From positions 3,315,001 through 3,379,000 of the forward strand of contig NZ_CP081155.1 of assembly GCF_025141175.1 (NCBI RefSeq): a DNA stretch of 64,000 nucleotides. Reading direction: 5' to 3'. The stretch comes from Jannaschia sp. M317. GTDB lineage: Bacteria; Pseudomonadota; Alphaproteobacteria; Rhodobacterales; Rhodobacteraceae. The translations under genes and the position numbers were made by a program. The notes beneath the pieces are model-generated. The model did not search any database. It worked only from the letters and a program-made list of their open reading frames with translations, and was not told where the DNA came from. Position 1 is the first letter of the stretch. Each line of letters begins with the position of its first letter. Below are positions 16,439-25,500 of this stretch, one piece after another.

Positions 16439-18841
16439 ATGGACCTGCCCGCCCCCCTCGCTGAATTCTTCAGAATCCGCAGCTGGTCGCTGCATCCGCA
16501 CCAGGCCGAGATGCTTGCCAGAAAGGATTTGCCGTCCTTGCTGCTGATCGCGCCCACGGGCGGCGGCAAGACATTGGCGGGGTTTCTGCCGACGCTGGTG
16601 GAATGCGCCGAAGGGCACGAAGGCCTGCACACGCTTTACGTCAGTCCGCTCAAGGCGCTGGCCAACGACATCCGCCGCAACCTCGCCACCCCCATCGAAG
16701 AGGCGGATCTGCCGATCCGGGTCGAGGACCGCACCGGCGATACCTCCTACTCCAAACGTCAGAGACAGCGCGCCGACCCGCCGCAGATCCTGTTGACCAC
16801 GCCAGAAAGCCTGGCGCTCATGATCTCCTATCCGGATGCCGCGCGGACCTTCGCCGGGCTGAAGCGGGTGATCGTGGACGAAATACACGCCTTGGCGGAC
16901 AACAAGCGCGGCGATCAGCTGATGCTGTGCCTGTCGCGCCTGCAGACCCTGGCCCCTGGCCTGCGCCGCGTCGGCCTGTCGGCCACGGTCGATGACCCCG
17001 CCGTCATCGCGCATTATCTAGCGCGGCACCCGGACCCCTGCCCCATCCTGCAGGCCGACCCGGGCCCACCCCCGGATATCGCCGTGCTGCACACCGACGA
17101 GGCCCCGCCCTGGGCCGGGGCCGGGGGCCGCTATGCGATCCCGGCGGTGCTGGAACAGGTCCGCCAACACAATACCACGCTGATCTTTCACAACACCCGC
17201 GCCCAGGCCGAGATCTTCTTTCACAACCTCTGGCTGGCCAATGAGGAAAGCCTGCCCATCGGCATCCATCACGGCGCGCTCTCCAAGGAGGCGCGGTTGC
17301 GTGTCGAACAGGCGATGGTCGCCGGGCAATTGAAGGCGATCGTCGCGACAGGCTCGCTCGACCTTGGCATCGACTGGGGGGACGTTGACCTGGTCATCCA
17401 GATCGGCGCGCCGAAAAAGGTCAAGAACCTGGTGCAACGCATTGGCCGCGCCAACCACCGCTACAATGCGCCGTCCAAGGCGCGGCTGGTTCCTGCCAAC
17501 CGGTTCGAGGTGATCGAATGCCACGCCGCACTGGAGGCGGTGCGCGCGGGCGAGTTGGACGGGGACCTGCGCCTGGACGGGCCGCGCGATGTGCTGTGTC
17601 AGCACATCGCCTGTGTCGCCTGCGCGGGCGATTTCCGCGACGCCGACCTGTTCGCCGAGGTGCGCAGCGTCGGCCCCTATGCGACGCTCAGCCGCGCCGC
17701 CTTCGACGAATGCCTGGAATTCGTGGCCACGGGCGGCTACGCCCTGCGCGCCTATGACCGCTATCAACGACTGAAGGAACGCGAACCCGGTGTCTGGGGC
17801 CTGCGCGACCCGCGCGCCGCACGCCAGATCCGCATGAACCTCGGCACGATCATCGACACGGACAAGCTGAAGGTGCGCTTCAAGGGGCGCGGCGGGCAAC
17901 CCTTGGGCGAAATCGAAGAGGGGTTCGCCAGCACCCTGTCCCCCGGCGACACCTTTCTGATGGGCGGCCAGGTCGTCCGTTACGAAAACATGCGTGAACT
18001 GACGGTCGAGGTATCGCCCCGCCCCAACAAGGAACCGCGCATCGCCACCTATATCGGGTACAAATGGACGACCTCGGTGCAACTGGCCGCGCGCATTCAG
18101 GACATGTTGCACGACATGCGTTTTGACGCCCTGCCCGCCCACACCCGCGACTGGCTGGAATTGCAGGCAAAGGTTTCGACCCTGCCCGAACCTGGCCGCC
18201 TGCTGGTGGAACAATTCCCCCGCGATGGCCGCCACCACTGCGTGATCTATGGCTTTGCTGGCATCAACGCGCATCAGACACTGGCCTTGTTGGTGACCAA
18301 AGGGATGGAGGAGGCGGGCCTGGATCCGTTGGGCTTTGTCGCCAACGACTATGCAACGATGATCTGGGGGCTGCAGCCGGTGGGCGATATCCGCCCCTTT
18401 CTGCGCCACGACGGCCTGCACGCGGCCCTGGAAAACTGGCTCAGCGGCAATGCGGTGATGAAGCGCACGTTCCGCAACGCCGCGATCATCGCAGGGCTGA
18501 TCGACCGAAACTACCCGGGCAAACGGTCCACCGGGCGGCAGGCCGCTTTTTCCAGCGATATCCTTTATGACACGCTGCACCGCTACGATCCCGACCACCT
18601 GATGCTGAAGATCACCGAAGAAGAGGCGATGCGCGGACATATCGATTTCGGACGTCTGGATCTGTTGATGCAGACCGTGGGCGACCGTATCGACCAGGTG
18701 AAATTGGACCGTATCACGCCGCTATCCGCCCCGATGTTTCTGGAACGCGGTATCGTACCGATCCGGGGCAAGGGAGAGGGACGACTGCTCCAGGAGGAGG
18801 CAGCAAAGCTGATGGCGGACGCGGGACTGACGCTCGACTGA
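16439..18841 (+). CDS. Ligase-associated DEXH helicase (Lhr-like)
   Basis: The 800-residue protein belongs to the short Lhr-type superfamily 2 helicases annotated as ligase-associated DNA damage response helicases. Motif I is IAPTGGGKT (about 37-45), motif II VDEIHAL (about 145-151), motif III LSATVDD, and motif VI QRIGRANHR; a winged-helix and Lhr core region fill residues about 420-790. Such proteins unwind DNA with 3'-5' polarity and act in DNA repair. In other genomes the helicase sits with an ATP-dependent DNA ligase, an exonuclease and PdeM. Here only PdeM follows, 110 bases downstream. Confidence 0.93.
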   Translation: MDLPAPLAEFFRIRSWSLHPHQAEMLARKDLPSLLLIAPTGGGKTLAGFLPTLVECAEGHEGLHTLYVSPLKALANDIRRNLATPIEEADLPIRVEDRTGDTSYSKRQRQRADPPQILLTTPESLALMISYPDAARTFAGLKRVIVDEIHALADNKRGDQLMLCLSRLQTLAPGLRRVGLSATVDDPAVIAHYLARHPDPCPILQADPGPPPDIAVLHTDEAPPWAGAGGRYAIPAVLEQVRQHNTTLIFHNTRAQAEIFFHNLWLANEESLPIGIHHGALSKEARLRVEQAMVAGQLKAIVATGSLDLGIDWGDVDLVIQIGAPKKVKNLVQRIGRANHRYNAPSKARLVPANRFEVIECHAALEAVRAGELDGDLRLDGPRDVLCQHIACVACAGDFRDADLFAEVRSVGPYATLSRAAFDECLEFVATGGYALRAYDRYQRLKEREPGVWGLRDPRAARQIRMNLGTIIDTDKLKVRFKGRGGQPLGEIEEGFASTLSPGDTFLMGGQVVRYENMRELTVEVSPRPNKEPRIATYIGYKWTTSVQLAARIQDMLHDMRFDALPAHTRDWLELQAKVSTLPEPGRLLVEQFPRDGRHHCVIYGFAGINAHQTLALLVTKGMEEAGLDPLGFVANDYATMIWGLQPVGDIRPFLRHDGLHAALENWLSGNAVMKRTFRNAAIIAGLIDRNYPGKRSTGRQAAFSSDILYDTLHRYDPDHLMLKITEEEAMRGHIDFGRLDLLMQTVGDRIDQVKLDRITPLSAPMFLERGIVPIRGKGEGRLLQEEAAKLMADAGLTLD

Positions 18842-18951
18842 TCCCTCCCCCGCTTGGCGGTCGTGCTGCGCGCGACGGCCGCAGCCCACTGTCACGCCGC
18901 CGGGCACGTCCCCCTTGCATCCCCTGCCGCCCCCATGATCCAAGAGAACAC

Positions 18952-19617
18952 ATGGCGAACCACCATCCCTTTTCCTTTGCTGGCGAACGGCTGATCGCGC
19001 GGGCCTCTGGCGCGCTGCATTGGCCTGCGCACGATGTCCTGGTGGTCAGCGATCTGCACCTTGGCAAATCCGAACGACACGCCCGCCGCGATGGTCGCCT
19101 GCTGCCCCCCTACGAGGTCATTGATACCCTGCGCCGCCTACAGGACGATGTGCTGGACACCGGGGCCGGGCATGTCGTTTTGTTGGGGGACAGCTTCGAT
19201 GATCTTGCCGCCGCCGAGGCACTGGCCCCGGACCATCGCGACCATATCGCGCGCCTGATGGCGGGGCGCGACTGGACCTGGATCACGGGCAACCATGACC
19301 CGGCGCCACCGGGGTTGCCGGGGCGGGCAGTTGAATGCCTGACGCTTGGCCCCCTCACCTTCTGCCACATCGCCACGGATGCCGACCGGGCCGAGGTTTC
19401 GGGCCACTACCACCCAAAGGCCGCGATCACCCTACGCGGACGGGCCGTGACGCGGCCCTGTTTCCTGCGCGACGACAGGCGGCTGATCCTGCCGGCCTAC
19501 GGGACCTACACCGGCGGCCTGCGATCCCGCGACCCGGCATTGACCGGTCTGATGGGCGCGAACGCGCGCGCCATTCTGGCCGGTCAACCCATGGTCGAAA
19601 TTCCGATGCCGAGATGA
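18952..19617 (+). CDS. pdeM: Ligase-associated DNA damage response endonuclease PdeM
   Basis: This 221-residue protein is a calcineurin-like metallophosphoesterase of the PdeM family. Metal-binding motifs are visible: VVSDLHLGKSERHARR (Asp34, His36), LLGDSFDD (Asp80), GNHDP (113-117), and a C-terminal SGHYHPKA. The family is linked by gene context to DNA repair together with the Lhr-like helicase encoded just upstream. Its stop TGA overlaps the ATG of the lipocalin gene, so the two are translated together although their roles seem unrelated. Confidence 0.93.
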   Translation: MANHHPFSFAGERLIARASGALHWPAHDVLVVSDLHLGKSERHARRDGRLLPPYEVIDTLRRLQDDVLDTGAGHVVLLGDSFDDLAAAEALAPDHRDHIARLMAGRDWTWITGNHDPAPPGLPGRAVECLTLGPLTFCHIATDADRAEVSGHYHPKAAITLRGRAVTRPCFLRDDRRLILPAYGTYTGGLRSRDPALTGLMGANARAILAGQPMVEIPMPR

Positions 19618-20147
19618 GGGCCCTGCTCGCCGCCGTTCTGCTGGCCGGGTGCAGCACCGCCGTGGTGGCGCCGCTTTTGCCCGGATATCGCGACATCGGG
19701 GTGCCCATTGCGTCCAAGGCCGACTTCGACCCCGCCCGCTATGCCGGTCGCTGGTACGAAATCGCGCGCTTTCCGGTGCCGTTCCAGTCGGGCTGTGCCG
19801 GGGCGATTGCCGACTACGGTGCACCGCAGGACGGCATCCTGTCCATCCGCAACACCTGTCTGGATGCTGGCGGCAAGCCTTCGCAATCGATCACCGGCAC
19901 CGCGCGGCTGACGGGGCCGGGACGGTTGGAGGTGACCTTCAGCGGCGTTCCCTTTGTGGCCCCTTATTGGGTGCTCTGGACCGATCAGACCTATCGCACT
20001 GCCGTCGTGGGACAGCCCGATGGACGCGCGGGCTGGATTCTGAACCGTGATCCGTCCATCCCGCAAGACAGGTTGCGCGCGGCGCTGACGGTGCTGGACT
20101 TCAACGGCTACGACACCGACCGGCTGATCTTTGCCGACCGTCCCTGA
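19614..20147 (+). CDS. Lipocalin-family lipoprotein (Blc-like)
   Basis: The 177-residue product has a lipobox LLAGC (Cys13) and the lipocalin signature GRWYEIARFP (about 45-54), followed by eight predicted strands and the C-terminal LDFNGYDTDRL segment near the end of the barrel. Bacterial Blc-type lipocalins are outer-membrane lipoproteins that bind fatty acids or lysophospholipids and are often induced by envelope stress. The start overlaps the pdeM stop (ATGA), which favours this ATG over a longer frame inside pdeM. Confidence 0.9.
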   Translation: MRALLAAVLLAGCSTAVVAPLLPGYRDIGVPIASKADFDPARYAGRWYEIARFPVPFQSGCAGAIADYGAPQDGILSIRNTCLDAGGKPSQSITGTARLTGPGRLEVTFSGVPFVAPYWVLWTDQTYRTAVVGQPDGRAGWILNRDPSIPQDRLRAALTVLDFNGYDTDRLIFADRP

Positions 20148-20283
20148 GCGGATTTGACAGAAATCTTAATGATTCGCGAATCAGCGTTTGACCTGCGAAT
20201 CACCTATCGGCTATCAAGCTTGCAGCGGTCGGGCAGTGGCCGAAACAACGATAAGAAAATACTCGGTAACAGACGAGGCGGGC

Positions 20284-21336
20284 ATGTTGGGGACATGTGC
20301 ACAGGCACAGGTTATCTCCGCTCATCAGGTTCGGGTGGACGGGCGGAGCCTGTCCACCCTTTACCCGTTTCCAATCCACTCAACCTTCCGCTGGACCGGC
20401 CCGACGCAGCGTCTTGACGGTGCGCGCGCCGCGCTTTTGCTCAGCGATGGGGCGGGCTTTGCCGAGCTGCGCAATCGTGTCCCCGGCACAGTGGCCAAGC
20501 TGACACGGTCCCGCGGGGAAATCGCGCGGCCCTTTCCTGCGGATCCGGGCGATACAGCGCGCGCGCTGATCCTCAGCGATGGCATAACCCGGTGGCAAGC
20601 ACGGCCCTGCGTCACCGCCGCGGGCGAGATGCTTCTGCTGTTTGCTGGCAACCTGCCGCCTTGCGACACTGATCTGACGATTGTGCAGGCGGCCAAGGCC
20701 CCCACCCCGGCGACGCCCCGCGACACAATCTGTTTCACCCCCGGCACCCGCATCCTGACAGAGGACGGCCCCCGCCCGGTCGAGGCGCTCTATCCCGGTG
20801 ACCGTGTACTGACCCGCGATGACGGACCGCAGGAATTGCTGTGGATGGGTGTGCACCAGATCCCCGAGACCCGCCTGGCCCAAGCCCCTCATCTGCGCCC
20901 GATCCGTATTCGGGCCGGGGCCCTGGGCGAGGGAGAGCCGCAGCCGGATCTCTTTGTTTCGCCCGGACATCAGGTGATGTTGACCGGGCCCAAGGCCCGC
21001 GCCCTGTGGGGCGAGCCAGAGGTTCTGGTCCGCGCCCGCGACCTGATCGACGACCACCGTGTGACCCGCGATTTCCGCCCCGGCGAGGTGACCTATATCC
21101 ACCTGCTGTTCGCGCGGCACCAGATCCTTTGGGCCAACCGGGTGGAGGTCGAAAGCTTCCACCCCGGCGACGCCGAACTGGACCACCTGACCGCAGATGA
21201 GCTGTCCGGCCTGCACCGCCACGCGCCCGGCATTGACCGCGATCCGTCAACCTACGGGGCCCACGCTCGTCGGTGCCTGACCGGCGCCGAGGTGGCGATC
21301 CTGCGCAGCGAAGGCACGCCGCGCTACCTGTCCTGA
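20284..21336 (+). CDS. Hint-domain protein (roseobacter type)
   Basis: The 350-residue protein has an N-terminal ~140-residue region of unknown fold and a Hint (hedgehog/intein) domain at about 148-295, beginning CFTPGTRILTEDGPRPVE with the nucleophile-like Cys at about 150 and ending with VEVESFHPGD. Such proteins are abundant in Rhodobacteraceae; their biological role is not known, though many are exported by type I systems. The ATG at 20284 follows a GAGGCGG site and is preferred to a TTG at 20188, because codons before it have A/T third bases unlike the rest of the gene. Two gcgaatca repeats lie in the leader (about 20175-20202). Confidence 0.8.
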   Translation: MLGTCAQAQVISAHQVRVDGRSLSTLYPFPIHSTFRWTGPTQRLDGARAALLLSDGAGFAELRNRVPGTVAKLTRSRGEIARPFPADPGDTARALILSDGITRWQARPCVTAAGEMLLLFAGNLPPCDTDLTIVQAAKAPTPATPRDTICFTPGTRILTEDGPRPVEALYPGDRVLTRDDGPQELLWMGVHQIPETRLAQAPHLRPIRIRAGALGEGEPQPDLFVSPGHQVMLTGPKARALWGEPEVLVRARDLIDDHRVTRDFRPGEVTYIHLLFARHQILWANRVEVESFHPGDAELDHLTADELSGLHRHAPGIDRDPSTYGAHARRCLTGAEVAILRSEGTPRYLS

Positions 21337-21346
21337 CCCCCATCGC

Positions 21347-21375
21347 TTGACACCCCGCATCCCCCCTTCTAAAGG
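21347..21375 (+). promoter_or_regulatory. Sigma-70-type promoter of rpsD
   Basis: TTGACA (21347-21352) is a perfect -35 hexamer and TAAAGG (21370-21375) a fair -10 at a 17-base spacing. Transcription would start near 21382, leaving a leader of about 110 bases before rpsD, room for autoregulation by S4. Confidence 0.65.
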
Positions 21376-21489
21376 GCGGCTTCCATTGGTGTTGGTGGCC
21401 CCCGCAAGGGGATGCCTGTCACGGGTCACATGGCCCGAGAGGACAACGCCCTTCACGCCCTTCGGGGCACTTGAGAAGGAGATCAGACG

Positions 21490-22110
21490 GTGACCAAACG
21501 CACCTCTGCCAAGTACAAACTCGACCGCCGTATGGGCGAAAACATCTGGGGCCGCGCCAAATCCCCAGTGAACCGCCGCGAATATGGCCCCGGCCAGCAC
21601 GGTCAGCGCCGCAAGGGCAAGATGTCCGACTTCGGCCTGCAGCTGCGCGCCAAGCAGAAGCTGAAAGGCTACTACGGCGACCTGACCGAAAAGCAGTTCA
21701 AGCGCATCTTCGTCGAAGCCGCCCGCGTCAAGGGTGACACCGGTGAAAACCTGATCGGCCTGCTGGAGCGTCGCCTGGACGCCGTCGTCTACCGCGCCAA
21801 GTTCGTCGCCACCGTTTTCGCTGCCCGTCAGTTCGTGAACCACGGCCACGTGGAAGTGAACGGCAAGCGCGTCAACATCCCGTCCTACCGCGTGAAGGAA
21901 GGCGACGTGATCTCGGTCCGTGACAAGTCCAAGCAGCTGGCCGTCGTGCTGGAAGCCGTGCAACTGGCCGAACGTGACGTCCCTGACTACATCGAGGCCG
22001 ACCACTCCAAGCTGACCGCGTCCTTCGTGCGCACGCCGGGCCTGGGCGACGTGCCCTACCCGGTGATGATGGAGCCGAACCTGGTCATCGAATACTACGC
22101 CCAGAACTAA
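21490..22110 (+). CDS. rpsD: 30S ribosomal protein S4
   Basis: The 206-residue protein is a full-length S4: an N-terminal domain with [19 protein letters not shown] start ([14 protein letters not shown]), the GQHGQRR motif (about 37-43) and an S4 RNA-binding domain at about 94-155 with [13 protein letters not shown] and [14 protein letters not shown]. It binds 16S rRNA early in small-subunit assembly. The start is GTG with GAAGGAGA 8-10 bases before it. It stands alone, not in the alpha operon, as is usual in Rhodobacterales. A terminator follows. Confidence 0.98.
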   Translation: MTKRTSAKYKLDRRMGENIWGRAKSPVNRREYGPGQHGQRRKGKMSDFGLQLRAKQKLKGYYGDLTEKQFKRIFVEAARVKGDTGENLIGLLERRLDAVVYRAKFVATVFAARQFVNHGHVEVNGKRVNIPSYRVKEGDVISVRDKSKQLAVVLEAVQLAERDVPDYIEADHSKLTASFVRTPGLGDVPYPVMMEPNLVIEYYAQN

Positions 22111-22136
22111 GGCGTCGACATTCGCCAACGGTTTGA

Positions 22137-22164
22137 AAGCCGCCCCAGATCGGGGCGGCTTTTG
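22137..22164 (+). terminator. Rho-independent terminator of rpsD
   Basis: Arms aagccgcccc (22137-22146) and ggggcggctt (22152-22161) pair perfectly with loop agatc, followed by ttt. It is 27 bases after the stop. Confidence 0.9.
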
Positions 22165-22229
22165 TCATTCTGTGCTCGGCTGTCAGGACCGCGCAGAAAC
22201 ACCAGGATAAAACCCTGACCCTCAACAGG

Positions 22230-22730
22230 TTGACCGACATCACCGACAGCCTCGCCTCCGGGTTGGGGACCGCCATCTGGCAGAAAGCCGTCGATACTTG
22301 CAGCGACGCAGGCATATCCGCCCTGAACGTCGCCGACCTGGATCGCACCACCCAGCAGGTGCTCGGGCGATCCAGTTCCATGACATCGCCCTGGCTGACC
22401 GACGACATCCAGCAGGAGTTCGTGTGCGTCGATCCGATGGTGCAGACCGCCCTGCGTCGGGCGGACCTCTGCAGGTCGCTGCAGCCCGGATGACGTAAGA
22501 CAAAGCCCCAAGCGACAAGGCCTTCGAACTGAACCATCAGCTTGGGGACGCGGGCTGTATGCATATACGCACAGAGAGTCATTTCGCCGCTGGCACGGAT
22601 CCCAGCCGCGTCATCACGGTTGCTTTCGGCACCGATACCCCGATCCCGGATCATTTACGGCTGTTGCTGGCGGTTACCGTGCGTACCCATGTCACCTTTG
22701 ACCGGCGACGAAGGGCGCGGCAACCAAGGC
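22230..22730 (+). pseudogene. Decayed LuxR-family regulator gene
   Basis: Two frames together resemble the intact LuxR encoded downstream. The first (22230-22493) gives IWQKAVDTCSDAGISALNV and then SPWLTDDIQQEF and DPMVQTALRR, matching IWAVATALASRFGAKALNI, NAWLDDYVSQGF and DPFVDGATR of the neighbour. After a stop at 22491-22493 the similarity resumes in another frame at about 22517 with SDKAFELNHQLGDAG, which matches STAAFELNHQIHEAG, and continues to about 22690. Only a trace (LTGDEGR) of the DNA-binding domain can be suspected. The gene has thus lost its frame and most of its helix-turn-helix. Confidence 0.75.
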
Positions 22731-22902
22731 GTCTGCGTCACCAGACGACAGACGGGCCGTCCGGTCGGGGTCCGGCCCTCATGTGCGAACCGCCGCAGAC
22801 GGGGACGACCCGTAGATGGTCCCGCACCTTCAGGACTGGCTTTCTCTTTGCATGCCTTGGACTTGGATCATAACCTGCGGCCCATGCAGCTGCGGTTTCC
22901 CC

Positions 22903-23655
22903 ATGCTTGAAAAGACCACGATGCAGGCCCTTCTCGATGCGTCGGAGACGATGGCCCTTCTGAAGGACGACGCCGAAATCTGGGCGGTCGCAACCGCGCT
23001 GGCGTCGCGGTTCGGGGCGAAGGCGCTCAATATCGGCGCGGGGTCCCTGTCGTCCGGCGAACTTCTGTGGATGCGCAGCAACATGAACAATGCGTGGCTG
23101 GACGACTACGTTTCGCAGGGGTTCATGACCCTGGATCCCTTCGTGGACGGTGCCACACGTCTGCAACCCGTCAGCTACCGCGGCGGTGTTCTCACGCGCG
23201 CCGACGCAGGCAGCACCGCGGCCTTCGAGTTGAACCACCAGATCCACGAGGCCGGTTACGGGTTCTGCTACGGCACACCTTTTGCGGGCTCGCACCCGGA
23301 CGACGGCGGGATGGTGGTGTTGGGCTTTGACGCCACAGAGGCCGACCGGTTCAGCCCGGCCCGCCGCGCGGAGGTCCATCTGCTTTCGACCGTCATCGCC
23401 GCGGCCGTGCCACCCCCCGTCACGGCCCGCGCGGCCGGGATGGTGCATTTGCCGGGCACCCGCCTGACCCGGCGCGAGCGGGAGGTGCTGCTGTATCTTT
23501 CCGACGGGCATGGCAACGAGGAAATCGCTCGGCGCATGGGCATCAGCGAGGCTACCGTGCAAAAACACCTGCGCGCCGCGCGCGAACGGCTGAACGCGCA
23601 AAGCCGGGAACAGGCGTTGGCCAAAGCGTTGCGCATGGGCCTACTTCACAGATAA
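22903..23655 (+). CDS. LuxR-family transcriptional regulator (solo)
   Basis: The 250-residue protein has an autoinducer-binding-type domain (about 20-165) with the conserved aromatic and acidic positions in AWLDDYVSQGFMTLDP (Trp65, Tyr69, Asp78), and a GerE-type helix-turn-helix domain (about 186-245: LTRREREVLLYLSDGHGNEE, ISEATVQKHLRAARERL). Such proteins sense acyl-homoserine lactones or related signals. No luxI synthase lies in the window, so it is a LuxR solo. The start is uncertain: ATG 22903 is used, ATG 22921 is possible, and neither has a strong ribosome binding site. A decayed paralogue lies directly upstream. Confidence 0.88.
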   Translation: MLEKTTMQALLDASETMALLKDDAEIWAVATALASRFGAKALNIGAGSLSSGELLWMRSNMNNAWLDDYVSQGFMTLDPFVDGATRLQPVSYRGGVLTRADAGSTAAFELNHQIHEAGYGFCYGTPFAGSHPDDGGMVVLGFDATEADRFSPARRAEVHLLSTVIAAAVPPPVTARAAGMVHLPGTRLTRREREVLLYLSDGHGNEEIARRMGISEATVQKHLRAARERLNAQSREQALAKALRMGLLHR

Positions 23656-23930
23656 GGCTGTAAAATTAAGCACTTTGAATGAAGTTTTTTGCCCGACATG
23701 CCGAATGCCCATCCCGCCCCTTCGGGTCTGTGCCTGTGGTTGATCGCAATCCGGTATCGTCGCTGCCACATGCGCGCGCAGGCGGCGGGCCGGACAATCC
23801 AGCCGACCGGGTCTGGCGCGGCTGCGACCGGTTCGCACGACCGCCGTCGCAGACATGGGTTGCCCCACTCTAACATTCCATTCGGCCCCCAGATGGCCTA
23901 TGCGCGCCCTGAGACTGCAGGAGGATTCCG

Positions 23931-25358
23931 ATGACCGAGACTTCGTCCCACCCCGTCCACGCCCGCATTGACGGGGCCGTGGTGATGATCGGCTTCGGAT
24001 CCATCGGGCGCGGGACGTTGCCTTTGATCGAACGGCATTTCGACTACGACCGCGATCAGTTCCTGGTCATCGAACCTGCCGACAAGGGCTGCGAGGAGCT
24101 GCGCGCGCGCGGCATCGCCCACCGCCAGGTCGCGCTGACACCCGAGAATTATCGCGAGGTGCTGGGCGAGGTTCTGACCCCCGGCAAGGGATTTTGCGTT
24201 AATCTTTCGGTAGATACGTCTTCTCTGGATCTCATGAAGTTCTGTCGTGAAATCGGAGTGCCCTATATCGACACGGTGGTCGAACCCTGGGCAGGGTTCT
24301 ATTTCGACGATCGCGAAAACGCGGCGCGAACCAATTACGCCCTGCGCCAGAAGGTCCGCGACGAAAAGGCCGCCAACCCGGGCGGGACCACGGCGGTCAG
24401 CTGCTGCGGCGCAAATCCGGGCATGGTCAGCTGGTTCGTGAAGGCCGCTTTGCTGCGTCTGGCCAAAGACATCGGCCGCGATGCGACGACACCTACCAAC
24501 CGCGAAGGCTGGGCACGTTTGATGCAGTCCCTGGGCGTCAAAGGTGTCCACATCGCAGAACGGGACACCCAGGCCCGCCGCACGCCGCGCCCCCGCGACG
24601 TCTTTGTAAACACTTGGTCTGTCGAAGGTTTTATCGCCGAAGGCTTCCAACCGGCCGAGTTGGGCTGGGGCACGCACGAGACCTGGCTGCCAGAGAATGC
24701 GCGCCGTCACGGAACGGGATGTCAGGCCGCGATCTGGATGAACCGGCCTGGTGCGATCACGCGGGTGCACAGCTGGTGCCCGACACCGGGGCCGCAGTTC
24801 GGGTTCCTGGTCACGCACAACGAAGCGATCAGCATTTCGGACTATTACACGGTCGGCGAAGGGTCATGGCCCGAATTCCGGCCGACCTGCCACTATGCCT
24901 ATCACCCCTGTGACGACGCGGTCTTGTCGCTGCATGAGATGTTCGGCTCCGGCAAGCAGCAGCAGGTGCATCATATCCTGTCCGAGGACGAAATCGTCGA
25001 GGGTATAGACGAACTGGGTGTTCTGCTTTTTGGTCATGAAAAGAATGCTTTGTGGTACGGGTCACGCCTGTCGAACGCAGAGGCGAAATCCCTGGCCCCC
25101 GACCAGAACGCGACCGGTTTGCAGGTCACCAGCGCGGTGCTGGCGGGGATGGTCTGGGCGTTGGAAAACCCGAACGCGGGCATTGTCGAGACCGATGAAA
25201 TCGACCACGCCCGCTGTCTGGAAATCCAGACGCCCTACCTGGGCCCGGTCGAGGCGCATTTCACAGACTGGACCCCGCTGCAGGACCGGTGGCAGCATTT
25301 CCCCGAAGACATCGACGAGGCCGACCCCTGGCTGTTCCGCAACGTGCTGGCCAGCTGA
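23931..25358 (+). CDS. hss: Homospermidine synthase
   Basis: The 475-residue enzyme condenses two putrescines, or putrescine and spermidine, to sym-homospermidine with NAD as cofactor, in the cytoplasm. The NAD-binding Rossmann motif is MIGFGSIGRGTLPLIERHF (about 19-37). Other family landmarks are YIDTVVEPWAGFY, TAVSCCGANPGMVSWFVKAA and the length itself. The ATG follows AGGAGG by 6 bases. The 275 bases before it hold no gene; a TCTAAC hexamer at about 23871 may be part of a promoter. Homospermidine is the main long polyamine in many alphaproteobacteria. Confidence 0.95.
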   Translation: MTETSSHPVHARIDGAVVMIGFGSIGRGTLPLIERHFDYDRDQFLVIEPADKGCEELRARGIAHRQVALTPENYREVLGEVLTPGKGFCVNLSVDTSSLDLMKFCREIGVPYIDTVVEPWAGFYFDDRENAARTNYALRQKVRDEKAANPGGTTAVSCCGANPGMVSWFVKAALLRLAKDIGRDATTPTNREGWARLMQSLGVKGVHIAERDTQARRTPRPRDVFVNTWSVEGFIAEGFQPAELGWGTHETWLPENARRHGTGCQAAIWMNRPGAITRVHSWCPTPGPQFGFLVTHNEAISISDYYTVGEGSWPEFRPTCHYAYHPCDDAVLSLHEMFGSGKQQQVHHILSEDEIVEGIDELGVLLFGHEKNALWYGSRLSNAEAKSLAPDQNATGLQVTSAVLAGMVWALENPNAGIVETDEIDHARCLEIQTPYLGPVEAHFTDWTPLQDRWQHFPEDIDEADPWLFRNVLAS

Positions 25359-25500
25359 CTTGCCCCGTTTTGGGGGAAACCCGGTGGTTGGTTTTCACGG
25401 TTTGGGGTAACATGTCCCGGCGCACAGACGGGACGGCACGGATCGGCTAGACTGCGGTGGGCGGGCGACAGCACCCGCCCCTTCCGGAGGTCACGCGCTC

